64,000 nucleotides of DNA from contig CAXXWD010000001.1 in the NCBI GenBank assembly GCA_963667595.2, positions 2,092,126-2,156,125 on the forward strand, given 5' to 3'. The position numbers were made by a program, and so were the translations under genes. The stretch's first letter is position 1; each line of letters opens with the position of its first letter. The DNA comes from JAHJQZ01 sp963667595 (GTDB lineage Bacteria; Pseudomonadota; Alphaproteobacteria; Rhizobiales; Devosiaceae). This document shows, in pieces, positions 1-9,203 of this stretch. The notes below the pieces were generated by a model. That model saw nothing but the letters and a program-made list of their open reading frames with translations. It made no database searches and was not told where the DNA came from.

Positions 1-303
1 ACCATTATTGGCGCGAATAAATACTTCGAAAATATAATGAAAGGAATAGAGAAAAATACGGATACTAATGAGATTGGTGACTTAATATCAGAACATTTAG
101 AAGGAAATATTAGTTTACTTAAAGAAAATACCTATCCAGATAAACAAGAATTAAATTCTTCAGAAAGAGCATCAAACTTCGTTCATCTCAAAAATTTGAA
201 GCAATATCACGTTAATAATATGTCAAACGATGAAATTGGCTTTTGGCGATTTCGGGTAAACTCCATTGATGGATTTATGCTTGGAAATATATCTAAAGTT
301 TAA
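1..303 (+). CDS. 3' part of an unrecognised AT-rich gene (runs off the left edge)
   Basis: The frame is open from base 1 to the TAA at 301-303 (100 residues seen), so this is the C-terminal part of a longer protein; an internal ATG at 37 gives 88 residues but need not be the start. I do not recognise the family. The visible part is hydrophilic and rich in Asn, Lys, Glu and Ile, has no membrane segment, and ends WRFRVNSIDGFMLGNISKV. Base composition is strongly AT-rich, with A/T-ending codons, quite unlike every other gene here. It lies directly against recF, where dnaN or similar would be expected. Either a recently acquired island ends here or the first 300 bases are a chimeric join. Confidence 0.5.
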   Translation, partial: TIIGANKYFENIMKGIEKNTDTNEIGDLISEHLEGNISLLKENTYPDKQELNSSERASNFVHLKNLKQYHVNNMSNDEIGFWRFRVNSIDGFMLGNISKV

Positions 304-304
304 A

Positions 305-1417
305 TTGCCCCACCTCTCCCGTCTCCGCCTTTCCCATTTCCGCAACTACGCCACCGGCGCGCTCGATCTCGACGCCCGGCACGTGGTGCTGACCGGGTCG
401 AACGGGTCGGGCAAGACCAATCTTTTGGAGGCCGTGTCGCTTCTCGCGCCGGGGCGGGGGCTCAGGCGCGCGCCTTACGAGACGCTCAGCCAGTTGGGGG
501 CGGATGCGCCCTGGGCGGTGGCCGCGACGGTCGAGACGCCGGACGGGCCGGCCGATATCGGCACCGGGCTCGGCGAGAGCGGGCAGGGGCGCAAGGTCAG
601 GATCAACGGCGCGCCGGCCGGGGCGGTCGAGGACATGACCGCCTATTTGCGGCTTTTGTGGATGATCCCGGATATGGACGGCTTGTTTCGAGGGGCCGCC
701 GGCGACCGGCGGCGTTTTCTCGACCGGTTGGTCATGACCCTTATCCCCGGTCATGGCGTGACGGTTTCCGATTTCGAAAACGCCATGCGCCAACGCAACC
801 GGCTTTTGTCGGAAAACGCCGATCCGCTCTGGCTCGACGCCATTGAGGCGCAGATGGCCGAACATGCGGCGGCTCTCCATTTTGCCCGGATCGATACCGT
901 CGCGCATATCGAGGCGCTGGCCGCGAGAAGCGTCGACCCGGCGGCTTTTCCCGCCGCCCGCATGGCGCTGACACCGCTGTTCGCCGATGAGGCGCCGGAT
1001 GCCACATCCAATGGCCTCGAATCCCAGTTTCTTGCGCATTGGCGAGCGAGCCGCGGCCAGGATGCCGTTGCGGGACGTACGTTGATCGGTCCCCATCGCG
1101 TCGATTTCGAGGTCGCCCACGCCCAGAAGGCCATGCCGGCGGCCCTGTGTTCGACCGGAGAACAGAAAGCCTTGCTGATCGGGCTCATCCTGGCCCATGC
1201 GCGGCTCGTCGCCGATACGACCGGTATCGTGCCGATCCTGTTGCTCGACGAGATCGCCGCTCATCTCGATCCAAGCCGGCGCGCGGCCCTGTTCGCAGCG
1301 CTCGATGCCCTGGGCACCCAGTGCTGGATGACCGGAACGGACAAAATGCTGTTCGAGGCGCTGGGCGACAGCGCCCAGGTTTTCGAGGTGGCCGTGGGTC
1401 AGGTGAAAAGGGCGTGA
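305..1417 (+). CDS. recF: DNA replication and repair protein RecF
   Basis: RecF is an SMC-like ATPase that helps load RecA at single-strand gaps. Visible are the N-terminal strand HLSRLRLSHFRNYA, the Walker A loop GSNGSGKT (about residues 31-38), the signature STGEQKALLIGL and the Walker B LLLDEIAAHLD near the C-terminus; the length of about 370 residues is normal for the family. The start is uncertain. Homology begins only at codon 2 after a TTG at 305, right where AT-rich DNA ends; the alternative ATG at 266 would add 13 residues encoded by the AT-rich segment. No convincing ribosome-binding site precedes the TTG. The native start may have been replaced at the junction. gyrB follows 205 bp downstream, the usual recF-gyrB neighbourhood. 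Confidence 0.93.
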   Translation: MPHLSRLRLSHFRNYATGALDLDARHVVLTGSNGSGKTNLLEAVSLLAPGRGLRRAPYETLSQLGADAPWAVAATVETPDGPADIGTGLGESGQGRKVRINGAPAGAVEDMTAYLRLLWMIPDMDGLFRGAAGDRRRFLDRLVMTLIPGHGVTVSDFENAMRQRNRLLSENADPLWLDAIEAQMAEHAAALHFARIDTVAHIEALAARSVDPAAFPAARMALTPLFADEAPDATSNGLESQFLAHWRASRGQDAVAGRTLIGPHRVDFEVAHAQKAMPAALCSTGEQKALLIGLILAHARLVADTTGIVPILLLDEIAAHLDPSRRAALFAALDALGTQCWMTGTDKMLFEALGDSAQVFEVAVGQVKRA

Positions 1418-1622
1418 AACGCACGGACTGGACCCCCGGAACGGAAAGGAAATCGCCTTGATCGACGAGACCTGTCCACCCCAGACGCCAATAGGGAACG
1501 AAACAAACGCGCCGACGCCCGTTCGGGGTCGAAATCCACCACTAAAACCCTTATATGGGTTGGGTTTGAAGCGTAAGACCGCATAAAAGAGTGACGGCGA
1601 AACCAGCCTGATTCGGAATGGC

Positions 1623-4076
1623 ATGAGCGAAGAAAACATCTCGGACGAAGAAGAATATGGTGCCGATTCGATCAAGGTCCTCAAAGGCCTCGATGCCGTG
1701 CGCAAACGTCCCGGCATGTATATCGGTGACACCGATGACGGCTCGGGTCTGCATCACATGGTCTATGAGGTGGTGGACAATGCCATCGACGAGGCCCTGG
1801 CCGGCCATGCCGACCTGATCACCGTCATTCTCAACGCCGACGGGTCGGCGACGGTCATCGACAACGGGCGCGGCATCCCAACCGATATCCATCACGAAGA
1901 GGGCGTGTCGGCGGCGGAAGTCATCATGACCCAGCTGCATGCCGGCGGCAAATTCGACCAGAACTCCTACAAGGTCTCGGGTGGCCTGCACGGGGTTGGC
2001 GTGTCCGTGGTCAATGCCCTTTCGATCTGGCTCAAGCTGACCATCCGCCGTAACGGGCGCATCCACGAGATGAGCTTTGCGCATGGCGATGCCGTTGCCC
2101 CGCTCAAGGTGGTGGGCACCTATACCCCGAACCATCAGCCCGGCACCTATGAGGGCCGTTCGGGGTCCGAAATCACCTTTCTGCCTTCGCCCGAAACCTT
2201 CACCATGTTGGAGTTCGACTTCAAGACGCTCGAACACCGCCTGCGCGAACTCGCCTTTCTCAATTCGGGCGTCAGGATCGTTCTGAGCGATCAGCGTCAT
2301 CCGGAGCCCGAGGAAGTCGAACTGCATTATGAAGGGGGCCTGGAGGCTTTCGTCCGCTATCTCGACAAGACCAAGCAGGCCCTGATTGTCGATCCGATCT
2401 TTTTCACCCAGGAAAAGGACGACATTACCGTCGAAGTGGCGCTGTGGTGGAACGACAGCTACCACGAGAACGTGTTGTGCTTTACCAACAACATCCCGCA
2501 GCGTGACGGCGGCACCCATCTGGCGGGCTTCCGCGGCGCGTTGACCCGGCAGGTCACCTCCTATGCCGAGAGTTCGGGCATCCTCAAGAAGGAAAAGGTG
2601 TCGCTGACCGGCGACGACAGCCGCGAAGGGTTGACGGCGGTATTGTCGGTCAAGGTGCCGGATCCGAAATTCTCGTCGCAGACAAAGGACAAGCTCGTCT
2701 CGTCCGAGGTGCGTCCGGTGGTCGAAAGCGTGATCAACGACCGTCTCGGCCAGTGGTTCGAGGAGCATCCGACCGAAGCCAAGACCATTGTCGGCAAGGT
2801 CGCCGAAGCGGCCGCCGCCCGCGAAGCGGCGCGCAAGGCACGCGAACTGACCCGGCGCAAGACGGCACTCGAGATCTCGTCTCTGCCCGGCAAGCTTGCC
2901 GATTGTCAGGAACGCGACCCGGCCAAGTCCGAAGTGTTTCTGGTCGAGGGCGATTCGGCAGGCGGTTCCGCCAAGCAGGGGCGCGACCGTGCCACCCAGG
3001 CCGTCCTGCCCTTGCGCGGCAAGATCCTCAATGTCGAGCGGGCCCGGTTCGATCGCATGCTCGCGTCCGATCAGGTCGGCACGCTCATTACGGCGCTCGG
3101 CACCGGCATCGGCCGCGAGGAGTTCGACATCGGCAAGTGCCGCTACCACAAGATCATCATCATGACCGACGCCGATGTCGACGGCGCCCATATCCGCACG
3201 CTTTTGCTGACCTTTTTCTATCGGCAAATGCCGGAGATCATCGAACGCGGCTATCTCTACATCGCCCAGCCGCCGCTCTACAAAGTCAAGCGCGGTTCGT
3301 CCGAACTCTATTTGAAGGACGAGCGGGCGCTGGAGGAATACCTGCTGGCCACCGGTCTCGAGGACGCTGTGTTCACCACGCGGGACGGCAATTCCCATGC
3401 CGGTGCCGACCTCATGCACATCGCCGAGCAGGCCCGCGATCTGGTGCACGGTATCGAGCAGCTCAACACCAAGTACAACCGCACCCTGGTCGAGCAGGCC
3501 GCCATCGTCGGCGGACTCGATCTCGACATGGTCGACGATCCGGATCAGGTCGGCACCATCGTCACGCGCGTCGCCAACCGGCTCGACCGTCTGGCCGACG
3601 AGGTGGAGCGCGGCTGGCAGGGTGAGCCCGACGGATTCGGCGGGTTGCGGTTCTGGCGCACCGTGCGCGGCGTCGAGGAAAGCCATGTCATCGATCGCTC
3701 GCTGCTTTTGAGCGCCGACGCCCGCAAGCTGAGGGGTATGGCCGAACGGCTCGACGAGCTTTACGGCGGCGTGACACGGTTGTCCCGCAAGGACGTCGAC
3801 GCCCCGATCTACGGGCCCTTCTCGCTTTACGCCGCCATCACCAATTCCGGGCGCAAGGGCATCACCATGCAGCGCTACAAAGGCCTTGGTGAAATGAATC
3901 CCGGCCAGCTCTGGGAAACGACGCTCGACCCGAATGCCCGGACGCTGTTGCAGGTCCAGGTCAAGGAGTCCGACCTTGCCGACGAGACCTTTACCCAGTT
4001 GATGGGCGATCTCGTCGAACCGCGCCGCGACTTCATCCAGGAGAACGCCCTGAGCGTCGCCAACCTCGATATCTGA
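1623..4076 (+). CDS. gyrB: DNA gyrase subunit B
   Basis: ATPase subunit of the type IIA topoisomerase that introduces negative supercoils. It is full length at 817 residues. The GHKL ATPase domain shows EVVDNAIDEA, DNGRGIP and GGLHGVGVSVVNALS; the TOPRIM domain shows VEGDSAGGSAKQGRDR and the metal-binding DADVDGAHIRTLLL; the C-terminal tail has the RYKGLGEMNPGQLWETT box. The acidic N-terminus before ADSIKVLKGLDAVRKRPGMY resembles that of other alphaproteobacterial GyrB proteins. Its TGA ends one base before the TGA of the convergent downstream gene, leaving no room for a terminator between them. Confidence 0.98.
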   Translation: MSEENISDEEEYGADSIKVLKGLDAVRKRPGMYIGDTDDGSGLHHMVYEVVDNAIDEALAGHADLITVILNADGSATVIDNGRGIPTDIHHEEGVSAAEVIMTQLHAGGKFDQNSYKVSGGLHGVGVSVVNALSIWLKLTIRRNGRIHEMSFAHGDAVAPLKVVGTYTPNHQPGTYEGRSGSEITFLPSPETFTMLEFDFKTLEHRLRELAFLNSGVRIVLSDQRHPEPEEVELHYEGGLEAFVRYLDKTKQALIVDPIFFTQEKDDITVEVALWWNDSYHENVLCFTNNIPQRDGGTHLAGFRGALTRQVTSYAESSGILKKEKVSLTGDDSREGLTAVLSVKVPDPKFSSQTKDKLVSSEVRPVVESVINDRLGQWFEEHPTEAKTIVGKVAEAAAAREAARKARELTRRKTALEISSLPGKLADCQERDPAKSEVFLVEGDSAGGSAKQGRDRATQAVLPLRGKILNVERARFDRMLASDQVGTLITALGTGIGREEFDIGKCRYHKIIIMTDADVDGAHIRTLLLTFFYRQMPEIIERGYLYIAQPPLYKVKRGSSELYLKDERALEEYLLATGLEDAVFTTRDGNSHAGADLMHIAEQARDLVHGIEQLNTKYNRTLVEQAAIVGGLDLDMVDDPDQVGTIVTRVANRLDRLADEVERGWQGEPDGFGGLRFWRTVRGVEESHVIDRSLLLSADARKLRGMAERLDELYGGVTRLSRKDVDAPIYGPFSLYAAITNSGRKGITMQRYKGLGEMNPGQLWETTLDPNARTLLQVQVKESDLADETFTQLMGDLVEPRRDFIQENALSVANLDI

Positions 4077-4766
4077 TCACCATACGAACGGGATGAGCCC
4101 CTTGGTGCGTCTGGCATAGGCGTCATATTGCGCGCCGTAGTGATCGGCGAGGTGCTTGTCGAGCATCGGACCGTTGTAGAAGCCGAAGAACACAAAGATC
4201 AGGACAACGATCACCCACGACCATGGGTTGTGGGTGACGAGCGCATAGCCGGCGACCCAGACGACATCGCCGAAAAAGTTGATATGCCGGGACAGTGAAA
4301 ACAGGCCTCCGGTAAAAAGTTTCCCCTTGTTTGCCGGGTCCTTCTTGAAGGCTTCGCGCTGGAATTCCGAGCCCGTGTTGAGTGTGCACCCGATAAGGAA
4401 AAGCACCACGCCCAATCCATCCCACAAATCGAGCGGCCCCGTGGCCGGCAGGACGAGAATGGCGAAGCCGACATAATAGATGGCAAAGGCGAAGGGCACC
4501 GAAAGCGCTTCGTCCCACGCCATGGTCCGTTTCATGAAGCGGAACATCGTGACGCTCATCCGCAAAAGGATGACAACGGAGAACGCGATGACGAGGAAAC
4601 GCCGAGCGGGCATGTCGACCGGCCACGACCAGCCGAACAGAGCGGACAAAGCCTGGCCGGGTGCGCCGAACAGAATCAGGGCGGAAAAGATCAAAATGAC
4701 GCATTCGATGGCGATCAGGGTCAGTTTTTGCGGGATCGACGGCGATTTGCTGGCGTAAAGATCCAT
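4077..4766 (-). CDS. Isoprenylcysteine methyltransferase/DUF1295-like integral membrane protein
   Basis: About 229 residues with five or six hydrophobic helices. The C-terminal part carries the pattern of the DUF1295/steroid-reductase-like and ICMT-like membrane methyltransferases: GLFSLSRHINFFGDV followed by LDKHLADHYGAQYDAYARRT and a final short hydrophobic stretch. In these families this region binds the cofactor and a lipid substrate; which substrate is used here cannot be told. The ATG at 4766 is preferred because AAAGGAGACG lies just upstream on the coding strand; an upstream extension to 4880 would add low-complexity sequence. The gene is convergent with gyrB (stops abut) and divergent from the penicillin-binding protein. 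Confidence 0.7.
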   Translation of the reverse strand: MDLYASKSPSIPQKLTLIAIECVILIFSALILFGAPGQALSALFGWSWPVDMPARRFLVIAFSVVILLRMSVTMFRFMKRTMAWDEALSVPFAFAIYYVGFAILVLPATGPLDLWDGLGVVLFLIGCTLNTGSEFQREAFKKDPANKGKLFTGGLFSLSRHINFFGDVVWVAGYALVTHNPWSWVIVVLIFVFFGFYNGPMLDKHLADHYGAQYDAYARRTKGLIPFVW

Positions 4767-4937
4767 CGGACGTCTCCTTTTTTTGGGGTAGGGTTCAACC
4801 TCGGTACTGTGTCGTGGGTGGAACGACACAGCCACCCCTTGGCCCGGGTTATTTGCCTTTACCCCACATAAACCGGCCACATTTAGCTTGAATACCGAGG
4901 ATTGGCAGGTGGTCGCGCATCACCACGGGAATGCTTC

Positions 4938-6989
4938 ATGGACATCAAGCTGACGCAGGACGACCGGGTTGCCGGAGGCGGCAAACGCCGCAAATCCCGG
5001 CGCGCGTCGGCCAAGCCCGTCCGGAAAGGCAGTGCCAAAACGGCGAAAACCGCAGGCAAACCCGCCAAGTCACGCCGTAAACCGCGCAAGAAGACCGAAA
5101 AGCTCACGCTCGGGCGGCTGTTTGTCAAACTGCTCTACTGGGGGACGGTCCTTGCCGTCTGGGCCGGCATCGCAGTGGTCGGCATCGTCGTTTATTACGG
5201 CATGCAACTGCCGGCGGCCGACACCTGGGCGGTGCCTGAACGCGCCCCGAATATTCGCATCGTCGCCGCCGACGGCCAGCTCATTTCCAATCGCGGCAAG
5301 ATGGGCGGCGAAGCCGTTTCCATCACCGAACTGCCTTATTACGTACCCGAGGCGGTGATCTCCATCGAGGACGAGCGCTTCTACAGCCATTTCGGCGTCG
5401 ATCCGATCGGTATCGTCGGGGCCCTCATCGACAATCTGACCGGGCAATACAAATATCTGCGTGGCGGCTCGACCCTCACCCAGCAGGTGGCCAAGAACCT
5501 GTTTTTAACCCCCGACCAGACCATCGGGCGCAAGATCCAGGAGGCGCTTCTGGCCCTCTGGCTCGAGCATGAATACACCAAGGACCAGATCCTCGAGCTT
5601 TATCTCAATCGCGCACCCTTCGGTGCCGGCTATGGCGTCGAATATGCCGCCCAGCGCTTTTTCGGCAAATCGGCGCGCAACCTGTCGCTCGGCGAGGCGG
5701 CGATATTGGCCGGCATGTTGCAGGCGCCTTCGCGTCTTGCCCCGGACAAGAACCCGGACGGTGCCGCCAGACGCGCCCGCGTCGTGCTCAATCAGATGGC
5801 CAAGCTCGGCTATATTTCCAAAGAAGAGGCCAAGGCCGCCGCGATCGATCCCAACAAGCGCGTCCGTACCCGTGTCGCTGGCGCCGAATATTATGTGGCC
5901 GACTGGGTCGAAACCTTGATGCAGGCCTATATCGGCGACATTACCGAGGACGTGATCGTCACCACGACCATCGACTGGGACCTGCAGAAACAGGCGGAGT
6001 TCCTTTTGAAGGAAATGGTGGCTGCGCACGGCGCCGAGTCGAGGTTCAGCCAGGGCGCCCTGGTTTCCATGAATACCGATGGCGCCGTCAAGGCGGTGGT
6101 CGGCGGTGTCGATTATGCCAAGAGCCAGTACAACCGTGCCGTCACCGCCCGCCGCCAGCCCGGCTCGGCCTTCAAGCCTTTCGTCTACCTGACGGCGCTC
6201 GAACATGGCTACACGCCGGATTCCGTCGTGGAGGATGCTCCGTTCACCTACAAGGGCTGGAGCCCGGAAAACTACAACCATAAGTATGTCGGCAAGGTGC
6301 GTTTACGCGATGCCCTGGCCAATTCACTCAACACCGTTTCGGCGCGCTTGACGGTCGATGTCGGACCGCAGGCGGTGGTCGATACGGCTCTGCGCTTCGG
6401 CATTTCCTCGCCCCTCAAGGCCGTGCCCTCGATCGCGCTCGGCACCCAGGAAGTGTCCCTTCTGGAACTGACCGCCGCCTACACGCCTTTCGCCAATGGC
6501 GGCATCGGGGTGATCGCCCATGTCATCACCCGCATCGAGACGGCGAAAGGCGATGTGCTCTATTCCAACCTGCCCGGGGGCCCCGGCCGGGTCGCCACGC
6601 CCGAGGTGATCGGGGAAATGAACGACATGCTGTCCGGCGCCGTCTCGGTCGGCACCGCCAAGAAAGCGCGCCTGCCCGGCTGGCCGATCGCGGGCAAGAC
6701 CGGCACCACCCAGTCCAACCGCGATGCGGTTTTCGTCGGCTACTCGGCCCGCATGATCACCGGCGTCTGGCTCGGCAATGACGACGACACGCCGATGAAG
6801 GGCGTCGGCGGTGGCTCCTATCCGGCCGAGCTTTGGTCCGAATTCATGCAGAAGGCGCATCAGGGCCTGTCCGTCACCGACCTGCCACGCGGCAAGCGTG
6901 AACAAAAAGCCCCCGAGCCCGAACCGGCCAAACCGTCCGACCGGCCGCGTACCCTGGTCGATCTGTTCAGCCAGATCTTCGGCGGCTAG
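4938..6989 (+). CDS. Class A penicillin-binding protein (PBP1A-type, bifunctional)
   Basis: Bifunctional peptidoglycan synthase with glycosyltransferase (GT51) and DD-transpeptidase domains, anchored in the inner membrane. A very basic cytoplasmic tail (residues 1-55) precedes one transmembrane helix (about 64-88). The GT51 motifs EDERFYSHFGVD and RGGSTLTQQVAKN follow, then the transpeptidase SxxK motif (PGSAFKPF), SxN (ANSLNT) and KTGTT. It is 683 residues from the ATG at 4938; an upstream in-frame ATG at 4902 is possible. It matches single-gene PBP1A-family proteins and could equally be called PBP1C-like; I did not assign a symbol. The TAG stop is the first triplet of TAGAGCGG, the motif that bounds the repeats and the IS element next to it. 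Confidence 0.92.
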   Translation: MDIKLTQDDRVAGGGKRRKSRRASAKPVRKGSAKTAKTAGKPAKSRRKPRKKTEKLTLGRLFVKLLYWGTVLAVWAGIAVVGIVVYYGMQLPAADTWAVPERAPNIRIVAADGQLISNRGKMGGEAVSITELPYYVPEAVISIEDERFYSHFGVDPIGIVGALIDNLTGQYKYLRGGSTLTQQVAKNLFLTPDQTIGRKIQEALLALWLEHEYTKDQILELYLNRAPFGAGYGVEYAAQRFFGKSARNLSLGEAAILAGMLQAPSRLAPDKNPDGAARRARVVLNQMAKLGYISKEEAKAAAIDPNKRVRTRVAGAEYYVADWVETLMQAYIGDITEDVIVTTTIDWDLQKQAEFLLKEMVAAHGAESRFSQGALVSMNTDGAVKAVVGGVDYAKSQYNRAVTARRQPGSAFKPFVYLTALEHGYTPDSVVEDAPFTYKGWSPENYNHKYVGKVRLRDALANSLNTVSARLTVDVGPQAVVDTALRFGISSPLKAVPSIALGTQEVSLLELTAAYTPFANGGIGVIAHVITRIETAKGDVLYSNLPGGPGRVATPEVIGEMNDMLSGAVSVGTAKKARLPGWPIAGKTGTTQSNRDAVFVGYSARMITGVWLGNDDDTPMKGVGGGSYPAELWSEFMQKAHQGLSVTDLPRGKREQKAPEPEPAKPSDRPRTLVDLFSQIFGG

Positions 6990-6995
6990 AGCGGC

Positions 6996-8046
6996 TAGAG
7001 CGGAGGAGCTTCAAAAGGAATCGGAGAGGATTCCTTTAGGGAACGATTGGTGATTCACTTCCTTCGGAGGTGATTTGCCATGCCCAGAGCTTATTCATGT
7101 GACCTTCGCGAACGCGTTGTTGGCTTTGTCGAGGCGGGTCATTCCTGCCACCAGGCGGCGGCCCATTTTGGGGTGTCGGTGTCTTTTGTGGTGAAGTTGA
7201 TGCAGGCCCTTCGGTCTCGGGGTAGTCTCGCGCCGCAGCCGATGGGCGGACGCCGGCACGCCAAGCTGGAGCCGCACCGGGACTTCGTTCTTCGGCGGGT
7301 GGCGGAGAAAGACGACATCACCATGCCGGAGTTGGCGGACGAACTGGCCGCTCGTGGCACGCATGTCGCTCCTGCCTCGCTATCGCGTTGGCTGATCCGC
7401 AACGGCTACCGGTTTAAAAAAAACGCTGCTGGCCAGCGAACAAGATCGCCCCGACATCAAAGCCCGGCGTAGGGTCTGGATCGAGCGGCGTCAGCCCCGC
7501 ATGCGGCGCCATGCCCATCGCCTGGTGTTCATCGACGAGACCGGCACCACCACCAAGATGACCCGCCTGCGCGGCCGCTGCCCCAAGGGCCAGCGCCTCA
7601 GGGCCAAGGCACCCTTCGGGCACTGGAAGACCCAGACCTTCATCGCTGGGCTCAGATGCGACGGACTGACCGCGCCCTTCGTCATCGACCGGCCCATGAA
7701 CCGGCAGATCTTCGAGACCTACGTCCAAACCCAGCTCGCCCCGACCCTCAAAAAAGGTGATGTCGTCATCATGGACAACCTGGCCGCCCACAAAAGCCCC
7801 AAAGCCAAGGCCGCGATCCGGGAAAGGGGCGCATGGGTGCTCTTCCTGCCGCCCTACAGCCCAGACCTCAATCCCATCGAAATGGCCTTCTCAAAGCTCA
7901 AGGCGCATCTGCGGAAACGGGCCGAACGAACCATCGACGACCTTTGGAAAGCCGTCGGCGACATCTGCGCCCTCTACACCCCAACCGAATGCGCCAACTA
8001 CTTCAAAGCCGCTGGATATGCGTCCACTTGAACGTCCGTTGCTCTA
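6996..8046. mobile_element. IS630-family insertion sequence, flanked by TA
   Basis: About 1.05 kb element with imperfect terminal inverted repeats of roughly 24 bp. The left end begins TAGAGCGGAGGAGCTTCAAA and the right end, read inwards, TAGAGCAACGGACGTTCAAG, with about 17 of 24 positions shared. TA dinucleotides at 6996-6997 and 8045-8046 fit the TA target duplication of IS630/Tc1-mariner elements. It carries one transposase in two frames. It sits 7 bp after the TAG stop of the penicillin-binding protein. The left flank repeats TAGAGCGG immediately before the element, and the right flank resembles the intergenic repeat family seen elsewhere in the window, so it may have landed in such a repeat. 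Confidence 0.85.
7080..8031 (+). CDS. IS630-family transposase (two overlapping phases, probable programmed frameshift)
   Basis: The first phase (7080-7472) encodes a helix-turn-helix DNA-binding half beginning MPRAYSCDLRERVVGFVEAG. The second (from before 7501 to 8031) encodes the DDE catalytic half: FIDETGT, MDNLAAHK and the PDLNPIEMAFSKLKAHLRK block that carries the last acidic residue. The frame changes at a run of eight A at 7416-7423. Reading seven A there gives a continuous protein (RFKKTLLASEQ...) of about 317 residues, so slippage on the A-run would produce the full transposase, as is common in this family. A simple inactivating indel cannot be excluded. The TGA stop lies inside the right inverted repeat. 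A good ribosome-binding site (CGGAGGTG) precedes the ATG at 7080. Confidence 0.85.
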
Positions 8047-8136
8047 GTTCCGGTTTTCGCGAAAAAGAACACCGCGAAAACAAAAGAATGGGGCGTGCGT
8101 TCCGTTTCCATCGGAATACGGAACGCTTTAGAACAC
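8045..8136. repeat. Probable diverged copy of the RIME-like palindromic repeat
   Basis: Begins CTAG, then CCGGTTTTCGCG and GCGAAAACAAAAG, comparable to the CCGGTTTT...CGAAAACGCGACAAAACA core of the copies at 14.3 and 38.6 kb. It ends in the hairpin GCGTTCCGT / ACGGAACGC. It lies directly right of the IS630 element, so part of a repeat may have been cut off by that insertion. Confidence 0.35.
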
Positions 8137-8180
8137 CGGGCGTTTTGATGGCACCAAATCAATCGCCTGTGCTCTTGGGA

Positions 8181-8212
8181 ACGGCCCGGAGGAGAGGATT
8201 TCTCCGGGCCGT
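8181..8212. terminator. Hairpin after the RNHCP gene
   Basis: Perfect 11-bp stem ACGGCCCGGAG / CTCCGGGCCGT with a 10-base loop, 9 bp beyond the stop of the minus-strand RNHCP gene. There is no clear T-run, so it may be a 3'-end stabiliser rather than an intrinsic terminator. Confidence 0.5.
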
Positions 8213-8221
8213 CCGGTCGGC

Positions 8222-8761
8222 CTATCCCGACAATGGCTTGCCATAAAGCGCGACGTGAAGCTGATCGGCTTCGTCCGGCTGCACCAGATGGATACCGGCT
8301 TTTTCGAGCACCTGCTTTTGGTTTTCGGTCATCGCGTGGGAGCGCTTGAAGACTTCGAGAAGCTCAAGGCAGGAATCGTCGCCAGCGATGCGGTTGATGT
8401 TCACTGTGCCGCATCCCGCGCAGAAATGAACCAGCATGACATCGCCGCGGCGTTCGCGGCCGTATTTATCGAAGCCGTTGTGTTTGAAGGTCAAACCGAT
8501 GGGCGTCATGCGCGCACAACATTTCGAGGCCCGGTTCCCGGGATGCGTGTCGACATGTCGCGAATACAGGCAATATGGACAGTGATTGCGATGGGCCGTG
8601 CCCATAAAAGAGGATGCAAAAACCATCCTCCTGCAATTGGTGCATCGAAACGCACCGTCTGTCGCCTGCCATCGATTGTTGCGGGGGCGTTGTTTATTGC
8701 CGTTACGGTACCTGTCGGCGCGGAAGGATTTCCGCCCGAAATCGTCGTGGTCGATGAACAT
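8222..8761 (-). CDS. RNHCP-domain zinc-ribbon-like protein
   Basis: 179 residues. The family-defining RNHCPYCL motif sits mid-protein (about residues 58-65), flanked by the cysteine pairs CTNC, CPYC, CC and CAGC, which suggests one or two zinc-binding knuckles; HVDTHPGNR follows, as in other RNHCP proteins. The C-terminal 60 residues are polar and probably helical. The family has no established function that I know of; zinc binding and nucleic-acid contact are inferred from the cysteine layout. The ATG at 8761 is used, giving a hydrophilic N-terminus. It stands alone, pointing towards the IS630 element. Confidence 0.8.
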   Translation of the reverse strand: MFIDHDDFGRKSFRADRYRNGNKQRPRNNRWQATDGAFRCTNCRRMVFASSFMGTAHRNHCPYCLYSRHVDTHPGNRASKCCARMTPIGLTFKHNGFDKYGRERRGDVMLVHFCAGCGTVNINRIAGDDSCLELLEVFKRSHAMTENQKQVLEKAGIHLVQPDEADQLHVALYGKPLSG

Positions 8762-9203
8762 GAGTTCTTGCCAATCATCTCGAACCAGATGAGTGGGCAG
8801 AACAAAATCTCAGATCAGGAAGTGGAGATTTTGCTGCCAGCCAGATCGACCGGGGCTGACAGCGGCGTGGTTTATGAGCGGCTGATCAACACACAGGACG
8901 ACCGTTCCGCAAGGGCCGAATGAAAGGCCGATGCGGCGCTGGGGGCCGACTGCTTCATGGTTGAATTAGACAAAAACCACTTGTCCTCTTGATTGAACGG
9001 CGGGCTCATAACGCCGAAGAAATGACAAGGCAAGCCTGTTCGGTTCTGCCGGTGATCACTGCGCTCTGAGTGTCTCAAAATTCACACAGCCGGCGACCCG
9101 CATTTTGTCGTTGTCCGTATAGGGGTGCTTGATGAGGATCAAGGCCGGACGCGCTTAATGGGATCAGCCTTTCCTCAAGGGGAGAACAGGAGGGGTTTCG
9201 GCC
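8762..9203. other. Gene-free stretch between the RNHCP gene and the next membrane protein
   Basis: About 440 bp holding the 5' regions of the divergent RNHCP gene and the membrane protein at 9204. I see no credible coding frame, RNA gene or palindromic repeat. Confidence 0.5.

Noticed and set aside
1551..3686. 711-codon open frame antisense to gyrB
   Set aside because: Shadow of a high-GC gene: low-complexity, His/Asp/Gly-biased product with no domain, fully overlapped by unmistakable GyrB.
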